Assembly (NCBI GenBank): GCA_031268395.1
Contig: JAIRXI010000150.1
Location: forward strand, 1 to 15,349
From: Tannerella sp.
GTDB taxonomy: Bacteria; Bacteroidota; Bacteroidia; Bacteroidales; Tannerellaceae
Reading direction: 5' to 3'
DNA length: 15,349 nucleotides
Below the pieces are notes generated by a model, which was not told the origin of the DNA, made no database searches, and saw only the letters and a program-made list of their open reading frames with translations. Of the stretch, positions 1 to 9,093 are shown piece after piece (positions within the stretch are counted from its first letter, which is position 1; each line of letters begins with the position of its first letter). The translations under genes and the position numbers were made by a program.

Positions 1-901
1 TGTCCTGAACGAAATCGAATCGCCCGAAATGCGCCGCAACGTTTATTCCATGTACATCAAGGACGAACCGAACGCCTCGCTTTTTCCGCGACTGAATCTC
101 TGGGCGGAAGCAATCCGCAGTCAGGGAATACTGCCCTACATCAACCTCTTTCCCGATTACGCCTCCGACGAACAGTTGGGGTCGAAAGGATACGAGGCGC
201 ATCTGGATGAGTTTGTGAATACCTGTCACCCGAAATACATATCCTACGACAACTATTCGCTGTACGACGATCATACGCTGAACGAAGACCGGTTTTACGG
301 CAATCTGGAAACCGTGCGGAAGAAATCTCAACAGTACGGCATCCCGTTCTGGAACGTGATTCTCGGTAACACGCACTTTCATTATGCCGAGCCTTCGCCG
401 GCAACGCTGGCGATTCAGGTCTATTCGACGCTGGCATACGGCGGAAAAGGCGTCGGATACTTCACGCATTACGCTCCGGCGCTCGGCAATTACAGGCTGG
501 CGGCCATCGATCAGGAAGGTTACCGTACAGTCACCTGGGAACTGATACGTAGCATCAACCTTCAAATACATGAGCTGGCGCCAATCTACTGCACGTTGAA
601 AAATGTCAATGTCTTTCACACGGGCAACGTGCCGAAAAATGCGCAGGGAATAGCCACGGCCAGGCATCTCGAATCGATTGGCGAAGGCAATCTGCTCGTC
701 GGCGAGTTTGTCGATCCGGCAGGAAACCCGTATCTGTTCGTTGTCAACAAGGACATCCTGAAATCCGTTCAACTGAAAATATCCTTCAGGAAGAAAGGCA
801 AAATACGCCTCGTCAGCCCCTACGGAAACGGCAAAGTCCCGTTTGAAGGAGAGCAGGACTGGCTTGCTCCGGGTGCAGGCGCTCTTTTGACGGTGGAATA
901 A
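1..901 (+). CDS. Putative TIM-barrel glycoside hydrolase, 3' part (5' end cut by window)
   Basis: The reading frame is open from base 2, so the first ATG (base 29) is internal and the true start lies upstream. About 299 residues are visible. The protein is a paralogue of the gene at 7706-8935: both share an xDEPxA motif, a YINL.P.YA segment, a DxY segment, a G.PFW segment and a LA.Q.YS.LAYG segment, in that order. By that alignment roughly 90 N-terminal residues are missing. The DEP glutamate (visible residue 22) sits where the general acid/base of clan GH-A enzymes often lies, but I see no clear nucleophile, so catalysis is inferred. The last ~70 residues look like a small beta-sandwich. It is the most upstream visible gene of the plus-strand operon, 99 bp before the GH3 gene. 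The exact family is not recognised. Confidence 0.8.
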   Translation, partial: VLNEIESPEMRRNVYSMYIKDEPNASLFPRLNLWAEAIRSQGILPYINLFPDYASDEQLGSKGYEAHLDEFVNTCHPKYISYDNYSLYDDHTLNEDRFYGNLETVRKKSQQYGIPFWNVILGNTHFHYAEPSPATLAIQVYSTLAYGGKGVGYFTHYAPALGNYRLAAIDQEGYRTVTWELIRSINLQIHELAPIYCTLKNVNVFHTGNVPKNAQGIATARHLESIGEGNLLVGEFVDPAGNPYLFVVNKDILKSVQLKISFRKKGKIRLVSPYGNGKVPFEGEQDWLAPGAGALLTVE

Positions 902-1000
902 ATTATAAATGAATGAAACGAAGCATGTATTTTAATCTACAAATAAGCTAATGAACATGCAAGTTCCATACTGCTTTAACATTAAAAAATAAATGATTAC

Positions 1001-3265
1001 ATGAAAAGAGTATTAATCGGTATTATAACACTTGTAGTGGGATGCACGCATATCGCATGTTCCCGGAAAACTTCGGCGTATAAAGATGCCAAACTCCCGA
1101 TAGAACAGCGGGTAGAGAATTTGATGAGTCTGATGACTCTCGAAGAAAAAATAGAACAGTTGCAAAGCCAGTTGCTTTTTGCAGACCAGTTCGACAAGCG
1201 GAATTACAAAGTAGGCCACATAAGGAACAAGGCTCATTTCATACACGCAGACGCCGTCAATCCCGCAACAACCGTACATTGTGCCGAGATAATCAATGAC
1301 GATTCGCGCGAAGCGCTTAAAGCGAGCCGTCTCGGCATACCCGTACTGCAACACGGCGAAGCCTTGCACGGCGCTTTGTGGGGCAACACCACCTGTTTCC
1401 CTCAGAGCATCAGCATGGCGGCCACATTCGACGACGGGTTTTACTACCGCGTTTCCGAAGCCATAGCCAAAGAAACCAAAGCGGTAGGCGTGCGGCAGGT
1501 ATATTCGCCGGTAGTTAATATATCGCGCGACCCGCGCTGGGGACGTACCGAAGAAGGCTATGGCGAGGACGTACATCTCAATTCCCGCATGGGCGTAGCT
1601 TATACCAAAGCGTTGGAAACAAACGGCGTGGTGGCAAGTCCGAAACATTATGTCGATAATTACGGCGACGGCGGACACGAGTCCTACGCGTCGAACGTTT
1701 CGTGGCGAACGCTTCGGGAAGTATTCCTGGAGCCTTTCCGCGCATGTATCGAAGAAGGCGGAGCGCGTTCAATCATGGCTTCGTACAATTCCGTCGACGG
1801 TGTTCCGGCATCCGCCAACAAGTATCTCCTGCAGAATATTCTTCGTGACGAATGGAATTTCAAGGGCTATGTCGTTTCCGATTACGGAGGAGTTTACGGC
1901 GTATATTCCGCTCATAAATTAGCCGGTACGTATGCCGAAGCGCAGGCGCTGAGCCTGGAAGCCGGACTGGATATAGACCTTCCGGGAGGAAACCCCGACC
2001 TGCTGTCGCTGGTGAAAAGCGGAAGAATATCGGAACAGACCATCGACATCTCCCTGCGTAGAATTTTGACTGTCAAATTTGAACTCGGACTGTTCGAAAA
2101 CCCGTATGTCGATCCGCAGGAAGCGGACAAAACCGTCCGTAGTCGCGAACACAGGGAACTCGCACTCGAGGCTGCCCGCAAAGTGATGACTTTGCTGAAG
2201 AACAAGGACAACGTCCTGCCATTGTCCGATAAAGCGATAAAGAGGGTAGGGTTGTTCGGTCCCGCCGCCAACATGATGAGCCTGGGCGACTATTCCGGAC
2301 CCGTCGGCGGATTGAAAAGCGAACACATGACCGAATTTGTCACTCCGTATCAGGGATTGAAACAGCGTCTGGAAGGAAAAGCCGAGGTTGTGCTTCATTC
2401 CTCCGATACTGATGTTGCAGACTTGGCGCGCACCTGCGACGTGGTAATCTTTTTTGCATCCATCCAGGAGGGCGAAGGGGAAGACCGCAGTCATCTGACA
2501 TTGCCCAAACGCAACGTAAAAGTCGAAGGAAGCGTGGATAATGCGCTTATTATAGACGCGGGCGTAAAACAGTCGTTCGAACTCGACCAGGAAAAAATGA
2601 TTGAAGGCCTTGCCGCAAGCGGAGTGAAAACAATTGTAGTGCTGCAAAACGGTTCGATAATCGACATTCGCCGCTGGGCAGATAGTGTGGATGCAATTCT
2701 CGAAGCCTGGTACCCCGGGGAAGTAGGAGGAACAGCCATTGCCGAAACGCTTTTCGGCGACGTCAATCCGGGCGGACGCTTGCCCATGACATGGGCGCGT
2801 CATGCAGGCCAAATACCGGTATATTACTACATCAAACCTTCGGGACGGGGATACGGTTATCTCGACGATGATGGAAAACCGATGTTCCCCTTCGGTTTCG
2901 GATTGAGTTATACCTCTTTCGAGTATTCCGGGCTTATTGTTCCCGAAAAGATAAACAAAGACGGAGAAACAAAAGTGCTGGTAACGGTGAAAAACACGGG
3001 AACGGTCAAAGGCGACGAAGTCGTTCAACTGTACCTTCACGACGAACTTGCATCCGTTGCACGTCCCGTAAAGGAACTGAAAGCTTTCAAGCGTGTTACG
3101 CTGGAAGCCGGAGAAAGCCGTCAGGTTGAACTGTCGTTGCCATACCGCAGTTTCGGACTTTGGAACAGGGAAATGAAATTTGTTGTCGAACCCGGAATTT
3201 TCACTGTTATGATTGCAAAAGACGCCGCTAATACCGTGCTGGAAGGAAAAATAACCGCTGAATAA
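1001..3265 (+). CDS. Glycoside hydrolase family 3 (beta-glucosidase/beta-xylosidase-like), lipoprotein
   Basis: A full-length, three-domain GH3 enzyme of 754 residues. The N-terminus has a lipobox (Val12-Val13-Gly14-Cys15), so it is probably a lipoprotein facing the periplasm or surface. Residues ~30-380 form the TIM barrel, with the KHY motif and the VVSDYGG motif whose Asp294 is the expected nucleophile. Residues ~390-640 form the alpha/beta sandwich with the EGEGEDR motif; Glu492 is the likely acid/base. FPFGFGLSYT leads into a C-terminal fibronectin-III-like domain (~670-745). GH3 enzymes release non-reducing-end beta-linked glucose, xylose or related sugars by a retaining mechanism; the substrate here cannot be read from sequence. 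The start is supported by the signal sequence, though no Shine-Dalgarno is seen. It lies 56 bp before the oxidoreductase gene, in the same operon. Confidence 0.95.
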   Translation: MKRVLIGIITLVVGCTHIACSRKTSAYKDAKLPIEQRVENLMSLMTLEEKIEQLQSQLLFADQFDKRNYKVGHIRNKAHFIHADAVNPATTVHCAEIINDDSREALKASRLGIPVLQHGEALHGALWGNTTCFPQSISMAATFDDGFYYRVSEAIAKETKAVGVRQVYSPVVNISRDPRWGRTEEGYGEDVHLNSRMGVAYTKALETNGVVASPKHYVDNYGDGGHESYASNVSWRTLREVFLEPFRACIEEGGARSIMASYNSVDGVPASANKYLLQNILRDEWNFKGYVVSDYGGVYGVYSAHKLAGTYAEAQALSLEAGLDIDLPGGNPDLLSLVKSGRISEQTIDISLRRILTVKFELGLFENPYVDPQEADKTVRSREHRELALEAARKVMTLLKNKDNVLPLSDKAIKRVGLFGPAANMMSLGDYSGPVGGLKSEHMTEFVTPYQGLKQRLEGKAEVVLHSSDTDVADLARTCDVVIFFASIQEGEGEDRSHLTLPKRNVKVEGSVDNALIIDAGVKQSFELDQEKMIEGLAASGVKTIVVLQNGSIIDIRRWADSVDAILEAWYPGEVGGTAIAETLFGDVNPGGRLPMTWARHAGQIPVYYYIKPSGRGYGYLDDDGKPMFPFGFGLSYTSFEYSGLIVPEKINKDGETKVLVTVKNTGTVKGDEVVQLYLHDELASVARPVKELKAFKRVTLEAGESRQVELSLPYRSFGLWNREMKFVVEPGIFTVMIAKDAANTVLEGKITAE

Positions 3266-3321
3266 ATAAAAAAAATAATTGCAATAATGATTGCAGAAGA
3301 AACCAAAATAATTATTTACAT

Positions 3322-4578
3322 ATGAAAACAAATCGAAGAGAATTTCTAAAAGCATCCGGCTGTTTGGTCGCACTGACAATTATCCCGCGCCACGTACTGG
3401 GCAAGGGATACACAGCTCCCAGCGACCAGTTGACCAAAGGCATCATCGGTACGGGAGGCATGGGATGCGGTCATGCCGGTTACGCCGGCACTCGTCTCGT
3501 CGCCGTCTGCGATGTGGACAAAAACCACCTGGAACTGGGCAAAAAACTGACAAGCGAGAAAATCGCCGCCTATCACGACTTCCGGGATTTAATCAACGAC
3601 AAAAATGTCGATATCGTGCATATTGCCACTCCGCCCCACTGGCACGGCATAATGTCGGTCGAAGCCGCCAAAGCGGGCAAAGACATCTGGTGCGAAAAAC
3701 CGATGACCCGTACCATCGGCGAAGGCAAACGGGTAATGGAAGCCGTCAGACAATACGGACGGATGTTCCGCCTCAATACCTGGTTCCGGTTTACGGATAA
3801 TTTTTACGGACTGGGAACTCCGGTTAAACCCTTAAAAAAACTGGTGCAAAGCGGACTGTTGGGCTGGCCGCTCAAAGTAACCGTCAGCAAACATACAGGA
3901 TTTGACTGGAAATTCTTTTGGACGGGAAAAGAATACCTCGAACCGCAACCCGTCCCGCCGGAACTGGATTATGACCTGTGGTTAGGCCCGGCGCCATACA
4001 AACCCTACAATCCGCACCGCGTGCACCAGACGTTCCGCGGCTACTGGGATTACGACGGCGGCGGTCTGGGTGATATGGGGCAGCATTACATCGACCCCGT
4101 CCAGTACATTCTCGGTAAAGACCACACCAGCCCGGTCAAAGTAGAAGTAAACGCGCCTCAACAGCATCCCGACGCAATCGGAACCTGGCGCTCCATTACC
4201 TACACCTACGAAGACGGATGTCAGATTATTCTCTGGGGAGGCGATTACGGCCGGCCGGATACGCCTTACATTGCCGGCCCTAAAGGAAACGTTTATAAAA
4301 ACTTTGTCTGCGATATTCCCGGCTGGGAGAAAAAACTGGCAGCCTTTCCGGAGCCGGAAGAACAGGTCGCCGATTTCATGGAAAGCGTAAGAACGCGCAA
4401 ACCTTTTGCGCTTAACGAACAAAACGGATTCCGTTCATCTACGATTGTCAATATGGGCGTGATTGCATTGCGCCTGAACCGCACTTTGCACTTCGACCCG
4501 GTAAAACTGGCGTTTATCGACGACGATGCAGCCAACCGCCTGCTGAATCCACCCATGCGTTCGCCCTGGATTATTTAA
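3322..4578 (+). CDS. Tat-exported Gfo/Idh/MocA family oxidoreductase (candidate glycoside 3-dehydrogenase)
   Basis: A 418-residue protein opening with a twin-arginine motif (Arg5-Arg6-Glu-Phe-Leu-Lys) and a hydrophobic stretch, so it is likely folded with its cofactor and then exported. The Rossmann fold follows: a GxGxxG dinucleotide motif at Gly43-Gly48, Asp64 at the end of strand two where it can bind the ribose, and the family's EKP motif at Glu125-Lys126-Pro127. The C-terminal domain has a GGGLGDMGQH segment (Asp251, His255) in the position of the catalytic D/H pair of related sugar dehydrogenases. Members with Tat signals next to DUF1080 genes oxidise sugar C3 to a 3-keto group; that role here is inferred from the neighbour 17 bp downstream. 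Alternatives are an inositol-type dehydrogenase or a GH109-like NAD-dependent hydrolase. Confidence 0.9.
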   Translation: MKTNRREFLKASGCLVALTIIPRHVLGKGYTAPSDQLTKGIIGTGGMGCGHAGYAGTRLVAVCDVDKNHLELGKKLTSEKIAAYHDFRDLINDKNVDIVHIATPPHWHGIMSVEAAKAGKDIWCEKPMTRTIGEGKRVMEAVRQYGRMFRLNTWFRFTDNFYGLGTPVKPLKKLVQSGLLGWPLKVTVSKHTGFDWKFFWTGKEYLEPQPVPPELDYDLWLGPAPYKPYNPHRVHQTFRGYWDYDGGGLGDMGQHYIDPVQYILGKDHTSPVKVEVNAPQQHPDAIGTWRSITYTYEDGCQIILWGGDYGRPDTPYIAGPKGNVYKNFVCDIPGWEKKLAAFPEPEEQVADFMESVRTRKPFALNEQNGFRSSTIVNMGVIALRLNRTLHFDPVKLAFIDDDAANRLLNPPMRSPWII

Positions 4579-4595
4579 TTAAAAATCAAAGTAAA

Positions 4596-7500
4596 ATGAA
4601 AAATATATATTTATCACTCCTCATTTCATGGCTGTGTCTGGCCGGAATATATGCCCAACAGCCGCTCAACCGGACGGCCACAACAATTATTGCCGATGTG
4701 CTGGCTCGAATCCCCGCACAAGATGAAGCAAGCTATGCACAGCAACAATATGACCTTGTATCCGCAGGAGAAGAAGGTGTTTTCCTGTTAGCGAAAATGC
4801 TGGAAATCCGGGACGAACGAAAAGCCAAAGCAGAATATGCATTAAACGGTTTGAGCAGCTTTGTTTCGGCTTCAGAACAGGAAACCAACCGGCTCGCCGT
4901 GGCCAAAGCGTATCTGAGCGCTATCGACCTGCTTGACGACAAAGAAGCCCGGGCGTTTATCATCCGCCAACTGGAAATAGTAGGTAAAGAGGAAGCAGTC
5001 GCCAAACTCTCATCCTTTTTGAACGACGAATACCTGAGCAGTCCGGCTGCCGCAGCCCTGGCAGCCATTCGCGGCCAGGTTGCCGAACAGGCAGCCTCCG
5101 GTCTAGCGAAGCAAGTGGAGAAAAACGGAGCAATTCATGTTCGCGAAGCCGCCCTGCAACGGTTAATGAAAGCCCGCCCCGACAAAGTCGCCGGATATTT
5201 GCGCGATGCACTGAAAGACAAAAGCCGGGATTACCGGAATGCCGCCCTCGAATATGCCCTGGATTATGATATTGCAGCTTTGAGCAAGGAATTGGCCGCC
5301 CGTTTGAAAAAAGCGGACGCCGAGCGCAAAGCGGACATCCTGAACTGGTTTATAAAAATCTACGACAATCCGAACCTGCAAAAGCAGCTAACGGTTTCTT
5401 ATACGGACGTTTTTGCCGTCCAGCTAACGGACTCCAACCCGGAAGTAAAAAAAGCCGCCGCTCTTTTGCTGGCAAAATCAGGTGAAGAAACGGCGATACG
5501 GGCATTGGCCGGACTCTTAAACAGCCCTGACGGGCAGCAACTCGCTTTGGCCGGGAATGTTTTGTCTTTTACCGGAGGAGATATTGTCCCTTTCATTACT
5601 CCTTATCTGGCTACGGCAACCGCTAAGGGAAAAATCGTCGTTTTGGAATTGCTGGCGGCGCGAAAAGCAGACGAACAGGCGCAAGCTGTTTTGGAACAGC
5701 TGACTGCCGCTGACTCTGAAGTGCGGTTGACTGCTTATTCGACGCTAAAAGAGGTAGTCACTCCGAAAGACATCACACACTTATACGCCCTTTTGGAAAA
5801 AAGCGCCCCGGAAACCCTTCCTTTCGTTCAACAGGCCATTGTCGCCGCACTGAAGAGCCTGCCGGGAGAAAAACAACTGGAGACAATTCAAAATCAAATG
5901 AATCGAACGGACAAAAACAAACAGCAGCTCTATTATCCCCTGCTGGCCTCTTCGGGAGAGAGCAAGGCGTTGGAACTGATAATCCGTTATTTCAAAACAG
6001 GAATTTCTTCGGATAAGGAAGCCGCCTTCCAGGCTTTGCTGGACTGGCCGGGCATTGAATCCGCCGCCGAATTGCAGGCTGTCTGTGCTGACACGAAGGC
6101 TTCGGCTTATTTTGATCGGGCGCTGGAAAGATACATTCAATTGGTATCTGATCCCGGACTGACGGGAGAAAACCGTCGCATTTTCCTGACAAATGCCCTT
6201 GAACTGGCAAAAACCGACGCCCAAAAGAATGAAATATTGACCCGTATAGGACAGACCGGTTCATTTTTAGGCTTGTTGCTTGCCGGGGAATACCTGAATC
6301 AGGCGGCCTTGCGGCAGACAGCCGCCCTCGCAGTGATGAACATTGCATTGAGCAATCCTGACTATAAGGGAAAAAACGTAAGGAATCTGCTTGAAAAAGC
6401 CTCCGAAATTCTTGACAATCCCGATGCGGCTTATCAAAGGGAAGCCATCCGCAAGCATTTGAATGAAATGCCGGACGAAGAAGGATTCGTCTCCATTTTT
6501 AACGGGAAAGACCTCTCCGGCTGGCAAGGCCTGGTCGGGAATCCGCTTACCCGCGCCCGGATGAAACCGGCCGAATTAGCTAAACAGCAGGCTTTGGCCG
6601 ATGAAACTGCCCGGAAGCACTGGATTCCTTCAAACGGGATACTTGTTTTTGACGGAACGGGAGGCGATAATCTTTGCACCGTCAAGCAGTATGGCGATTT
6701 TGAAATGTATATCGACTGGAAACTGGAACCCTCCCCGGAAGCGGACGCCGGAATTTACCTGCGCGGAACGCCTCAGGTACAGATATGGAACATTGCCCGT
6801 ACCGATGTCGGCGCAGAGGTCGGCTCCGGCGGACTGTACAACAACCAAACGAATCCTTCGAAGCCGCTTAAAGTCGCCGATAACCGCCTGGGTGAATGGA
6901 ATACTTTTTACATCAAGATGATTGGCGACAGGGTTACGGTCTTGCTTAACGGCGAACCGGTCGTCGACAATGTCATTATGGAAAACTATTGGGATCACTC
7001 GCAAGCGCTGTTCCCTGTCGAACAAATTGAATTGCAGGCGCACGGCAGTCAAGTCTGTTACCGAAATATTTACGTCCGGGAATTGGAACGCCGCAATCCT
7101 TTCGAATTGCCGGCGGAAGAAAAGAAGGCGGGCTACCGGATTTTATTCGACGGAACGAACATGCATGAATGGACGGGCAACATGGTAGATTATATACTGG
7201 AAGACGGCTGTATTTTCATGCATCCGAGCAGCGCTCACGGCGGCAACCTTTACACCAAAAGCGAATTTGGAAATTTCATTTTCCGCTTCGAATTTCAATT
7301 GACTCCGGGTGCAAACAATGGTTTGGGTATCCGTACGCCGATGGAAGGCGATGCAGCATACGTCGGCATGGAATTGCAGATTCTGGACAGCGAAGCGCCC
7401 ATTTACAAAGACCTGGCGCCCTACCAGTATCACGGCTCCGTATACGGCATCATTCCTGCGAAAAGAGGCTTTTTGAAACCCGCGGGAGAATGGAATTATC

Positions 7501-7706
7501 AGGAAGTAACGGCCAACGGCGACCATATAAAAGTCGTATTGAACGGTGCGGTCATTGTGGACGGTAATATCCGGGAGGCAGTGAAAAACGGCACGCCGGA
7601 TAAACAGAAACATCCCGGCCTGTTCAATGCAAAAGGACACATCGGTTTCCTGGGACACGGCTCACAGGTTAAATTCAGAAACATCAGGATTTTGGAATTA
7701 AAATAA
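4596..7706 (+). CDS. HEAT-repeat protein with two C-terminal DUF1080 (3-keto-disaccharide hydrolase) domains
   Basis: A 1036-residue secreted protein with a Sec signal (probable cleavage after Tyr-Ala, residue ~20). Residues ~35-600 are Ala/Leu-rich paired helices with the look of HEAT-like repeats. Two DUF1080 domains follow. The first (~628-835) starts at FVSIFNGKDLSGWQG and contains DAGIYLRG and a LLNGEPVVDN segment. The second (~845-1036) starts at GYRILFDGTNMHEWTG, contains NNGLGIRTP and ends in a GHIGFLGHGSQVKFRNI strand. DUF1080 is a concanavalin-like jelly roll; characterised members cleave glycosides already oxidised to the 3-keto form. The oxidoreductase directly upstream would supply that substrate. 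The HEAT part may be a scaffold or binding surface, which is inference. Its stop codon overlaps the next start by one base (TAATG), implying translational coupling. Confidence 0.9.
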   Translation: MKNIYLSLLISWLCLAGIYAQQPLNRTATTIIADVLARIPAQDEASYAQQQYDLVSAGEEGVFLLAKMLEIRDERKAKAEYALNGLSSFVSASEQETNRLAVAKAYLSAIDLLDDKEARAFIIRQLEIVGKEEAVAKLSSFLNDEYLSSPAAAALAAIRGQVAEQAASGLAKQVEKNGAIHVREAALQRLMKARPDKVAGYLRDALKDKSRDYRNAALEYALDYDIAALSKELAARLKKADAERKADILNWFIKIYDNPNLQKQLTVSYTDVFAVQLTDSNPEVKKAAALLLAKSGEETAIRALAGLLNSPDGQQLALAGNVLSFTGGDIVPFITPYLATATAKGKIVVLELLAARKADEQAQAVLEQLTAADSEVRLTAYSTLKEVVTPKDITHLYALLEKSAPETLPFVQQAIVAALKSLPGEKQLETIQNQMNRTDKNKQQLYYPLLASSGESKALELIIRYFKTGISSDKEAAFQALLDWPGIESAAELQAVCADTKASAYFDRALERYIQLVSDPGLTGENRRIFLTNALELAKTDAQKNEILTRIGQTGSFLGLLLAGEYLNQAALRQTAALAVMNIALSNPDYKGKNVRNLLEKASEILDNPDAAYQREAIRKHLNEMPDEEGFVSIFNGKDLSGWQGLVGNPLTRARMKPAELAKQQALADETARKHWIPSNGILVFDGTGGDNLCTVKQYGDFEMYIDWKLEPSPEADAGIYLRGTPQVQIWNIARTDVGAEVGSGGLYNNQTNPSKPLKVADNRLGEWNTFYIKMIGDRVTVLLNGEPVVDNVIMENYWDHSQALFPVEQIELQAHGSQVCYRNIYVRELERRNPFELPAEEKKAGYRILFDGTNMHEWTGNMVDYILEDGCIFMHPSSAHGGNLYTKSEFGNFIFRFEFQLTPGANNGLGIRTPMEGDAAYVGMELQILDSEAPIYKDLAPYQYHGSVYGIIPAKRGFLKPAGEWNYQEVTANGDHIKVVLNGAVIVDGNIREAVKNGTPDKQKHPGLFNAKGHIGFLGHGSQVKFRNIRILELK

Positions 7707-8935
7707 TGAAGCAGAAAGTATTTTGTATGCTTGTTTTGCTGGCAGGCGTGAGTTTGAGCGTAACGGCTCAGGAGAAATTGAAAAGCGACGGTGAAATACA
7801 GGTCATGGCTTATGGCGGACCTGAAGGAACGCCGGAAGGCTACCGCGAAATGAAAGAAGCCGGCTTCGACATGTGCTGGTTGTGGGCTGGTATCGACGAT
7901 GCGAAGAAAGCGATGGACATGGCGCACGAAGCCGGCGTGAAAATCCTGTTCAGCTGTGATGAATTGAAAACAAACACGGAGAACAGCGTGAAAAAGGTGA
8001 TGAATCATCCTGCCCTTGCCGGATATATCCTTTCCGACGAACCTTCGGCAGACATGTTTAAGGAACTGGGAGACTGGGTCAGAAAAATACAGGCCGTCGA
8101 TTCGAAACATTTCTGCTACATCAACCTGCTGCCGAACTACGCAACTTTCCACCAGCTTGGCGTGGACGACAAAGAACTCTACGGAGCGCCGTCCTACCGC
8201 GAATACCTCGAAGCATTTGTCAGGGAAGTGCCTGTGACGTTTATTTCCTTTGACCACTATCCCGTCATTGAGGAAAACGGCGTGAGCCGCCTGCGCGAAC
8301 AGTGGTACGCAAACCTGGAAGACATCAAATACGTATCGCAAAAGAGCGGACTGCCGTTCTGGGCTTATGCTCTTTCGGTGGCTCATCGCATCTATCCCGT
8401 GCCGACGGTTGGCGAGTTGCGATTGCAGGTATACAGCAACCTTGCGTATGGAGCGCAGACGATTCAGTATTTCGCATACAGCGATGGAGGGTATGAAGAC
8501 TATCACCACTCTCCCGTATCTTACGGCAAGCGTACCGAAGTATATGACCGCATCAAACTCGTAAATCATGAGATAAAAGCCCTGTCGGGCGTCTTTCTCA
8601 ATTCAAAAGTCGTCGGCGTATGGCACACCGGCGCGACAACGCCTGCCCCGTGGATAACCGCCCGTATGCAGGAACAGTCTCCGCGTGCAATGCCTCCGGT
8701 CAGACTGCTGCAAACGAGCGGGACAGGCGCCGTGGTATCGTTGCTGGAAAAGGAAGACAGTCGTTTCCTCGTCATAGTTAACCGCGACCACCGGCACCCG
8801 ATGAAACTGACGTTCATTGCTGACGATTCCGTGAAGAAAGTAATGAAAGACGGCACTCTCATCCCGGCAAGCAGGTACGCATACACAATTGAAGTAGACC
8901 CTGGCGACGCGGCGATTTATACGTGGAAAAACTAA
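7706..8935 (+). CDS. Secreted putative TIM-barrel glycoside hydrolase, paralogue of the gene at 1-901
   Basis: A complete 409-residue protein with a Sec signal (hydrophobic residues ~5-20, likely cleavage near VTA-QEK). Residues ~30-320 have the periodicity of a (beta/alpha)8 barrel: a YGGPEGT start, a WLW strand, a YILSDEP motif (Asp111-Glu112-Pro113) at the usual position of a GH-A acid/base, then a SFDHYP strand and a GLPFWAYALS strand. No convincing nucleophile is visible, and the YFAYSDGG segment is not conserved as an acidic residue in the paralogue. The last ~80 residues are beta-rich and may form a small C-terminal sandwich. It is translationally coupled to the HEAT-DUF1080 gene and is the last plus-strand gene. 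The family is not recognised; GH42-like or another GH-A branch is possible, and a non-catalytic sugar-binding role is not excluded. Confidence 0.85.
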   Translation: MKQKVFCMLVLLAGVSLSVTAQEKLKSDGEIQVMAYGGPEGTPEGYREMKEAGFDMCWLWAGIDDAKKAMDMAHEAGVKILFSCDELKTNTENSVKKVMNHPALAGYILSDEPSADMFKELGDWVRKIQAVDSKHFCYINLLPNYATFHQLGVDDKELYGAPSYREYLEAFVREVPVTFISFDHYPVIEENGVSRLREQWYANLEDIKYVSQKSGLPFWAYALSVAHRIYPVPTVGELRLQVYSNLAYGAQTIQYFAYSDGGYEDYHHSPVSYGKRTEVYDRIKLVNHEIKALSGVFLNSKVVGVWHTGATTPAPWITARMQEQSPRAMPPVRLLQTSGTGAVVSLLEKEDSRFLVIVNRDHRHPMKLTFIADDSVKKVMKDGTLIPASRYAYTIEVDPGDAAIYTWKN

Positions 8936-8949
8936 AAGCAGTAAAGATT

Positions 8950-9093
8950 ATGGTAGGAAGCCATACCGGAATTGTACGACTGTTTCCAGCAATTCCGGCG
9001 TTGTGGAGCGATGTCGCCTTCGACTGCCTGCGTACTGCGGGTGCATTTCTCGTTTCGGCTCAGATAATTGAACAATCATGCAAAAGCGGATGA
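8950..9093 (+). pseudogene. Remnant of a GH95-like (six-hairpin) hydrolase C-terminus
   Basis: A 47-codon open frame, too short to be an enzyme, starts 14 bases after the previous stop. It reads IVRLFPAIPALWSDVAF, then CLRTAGAFLVSA. That pattern is typical of the C-terminal beta-sandwich of GH95 fucosidases and related Bacteroidota hydrolases, where a FPA.P..W.D..F..LR..GAFLVSA stretch recurs. The frame stops soon after this block. I read it as the decayed 3' end of a lost gene, left when the upstream operon was joined here. Family assignment is from memory of the motif only. Confidence 0.5.

Noticed and set aside
902..1000. GCATGT/ACATGC inverted repeat and possible promoter before GH3
   Set aside because: Arms are only 6 bp and far apart, and no -33/-7 pair is seen; the genes look co-transcribed.
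1919..3379. 486-codon open frame antisense to the GH3 gene
   Set aside because: It is a shadow of GH3: it is rich in Phe, Cys and Ser runs with no recognisable domain, and GH3 is unambiguous.
7499..8569. 356-codon minus-strand frame over the hydrolase at 7706
   Set aside because: Antisense shadow of a well-supported gene; no domain seen.
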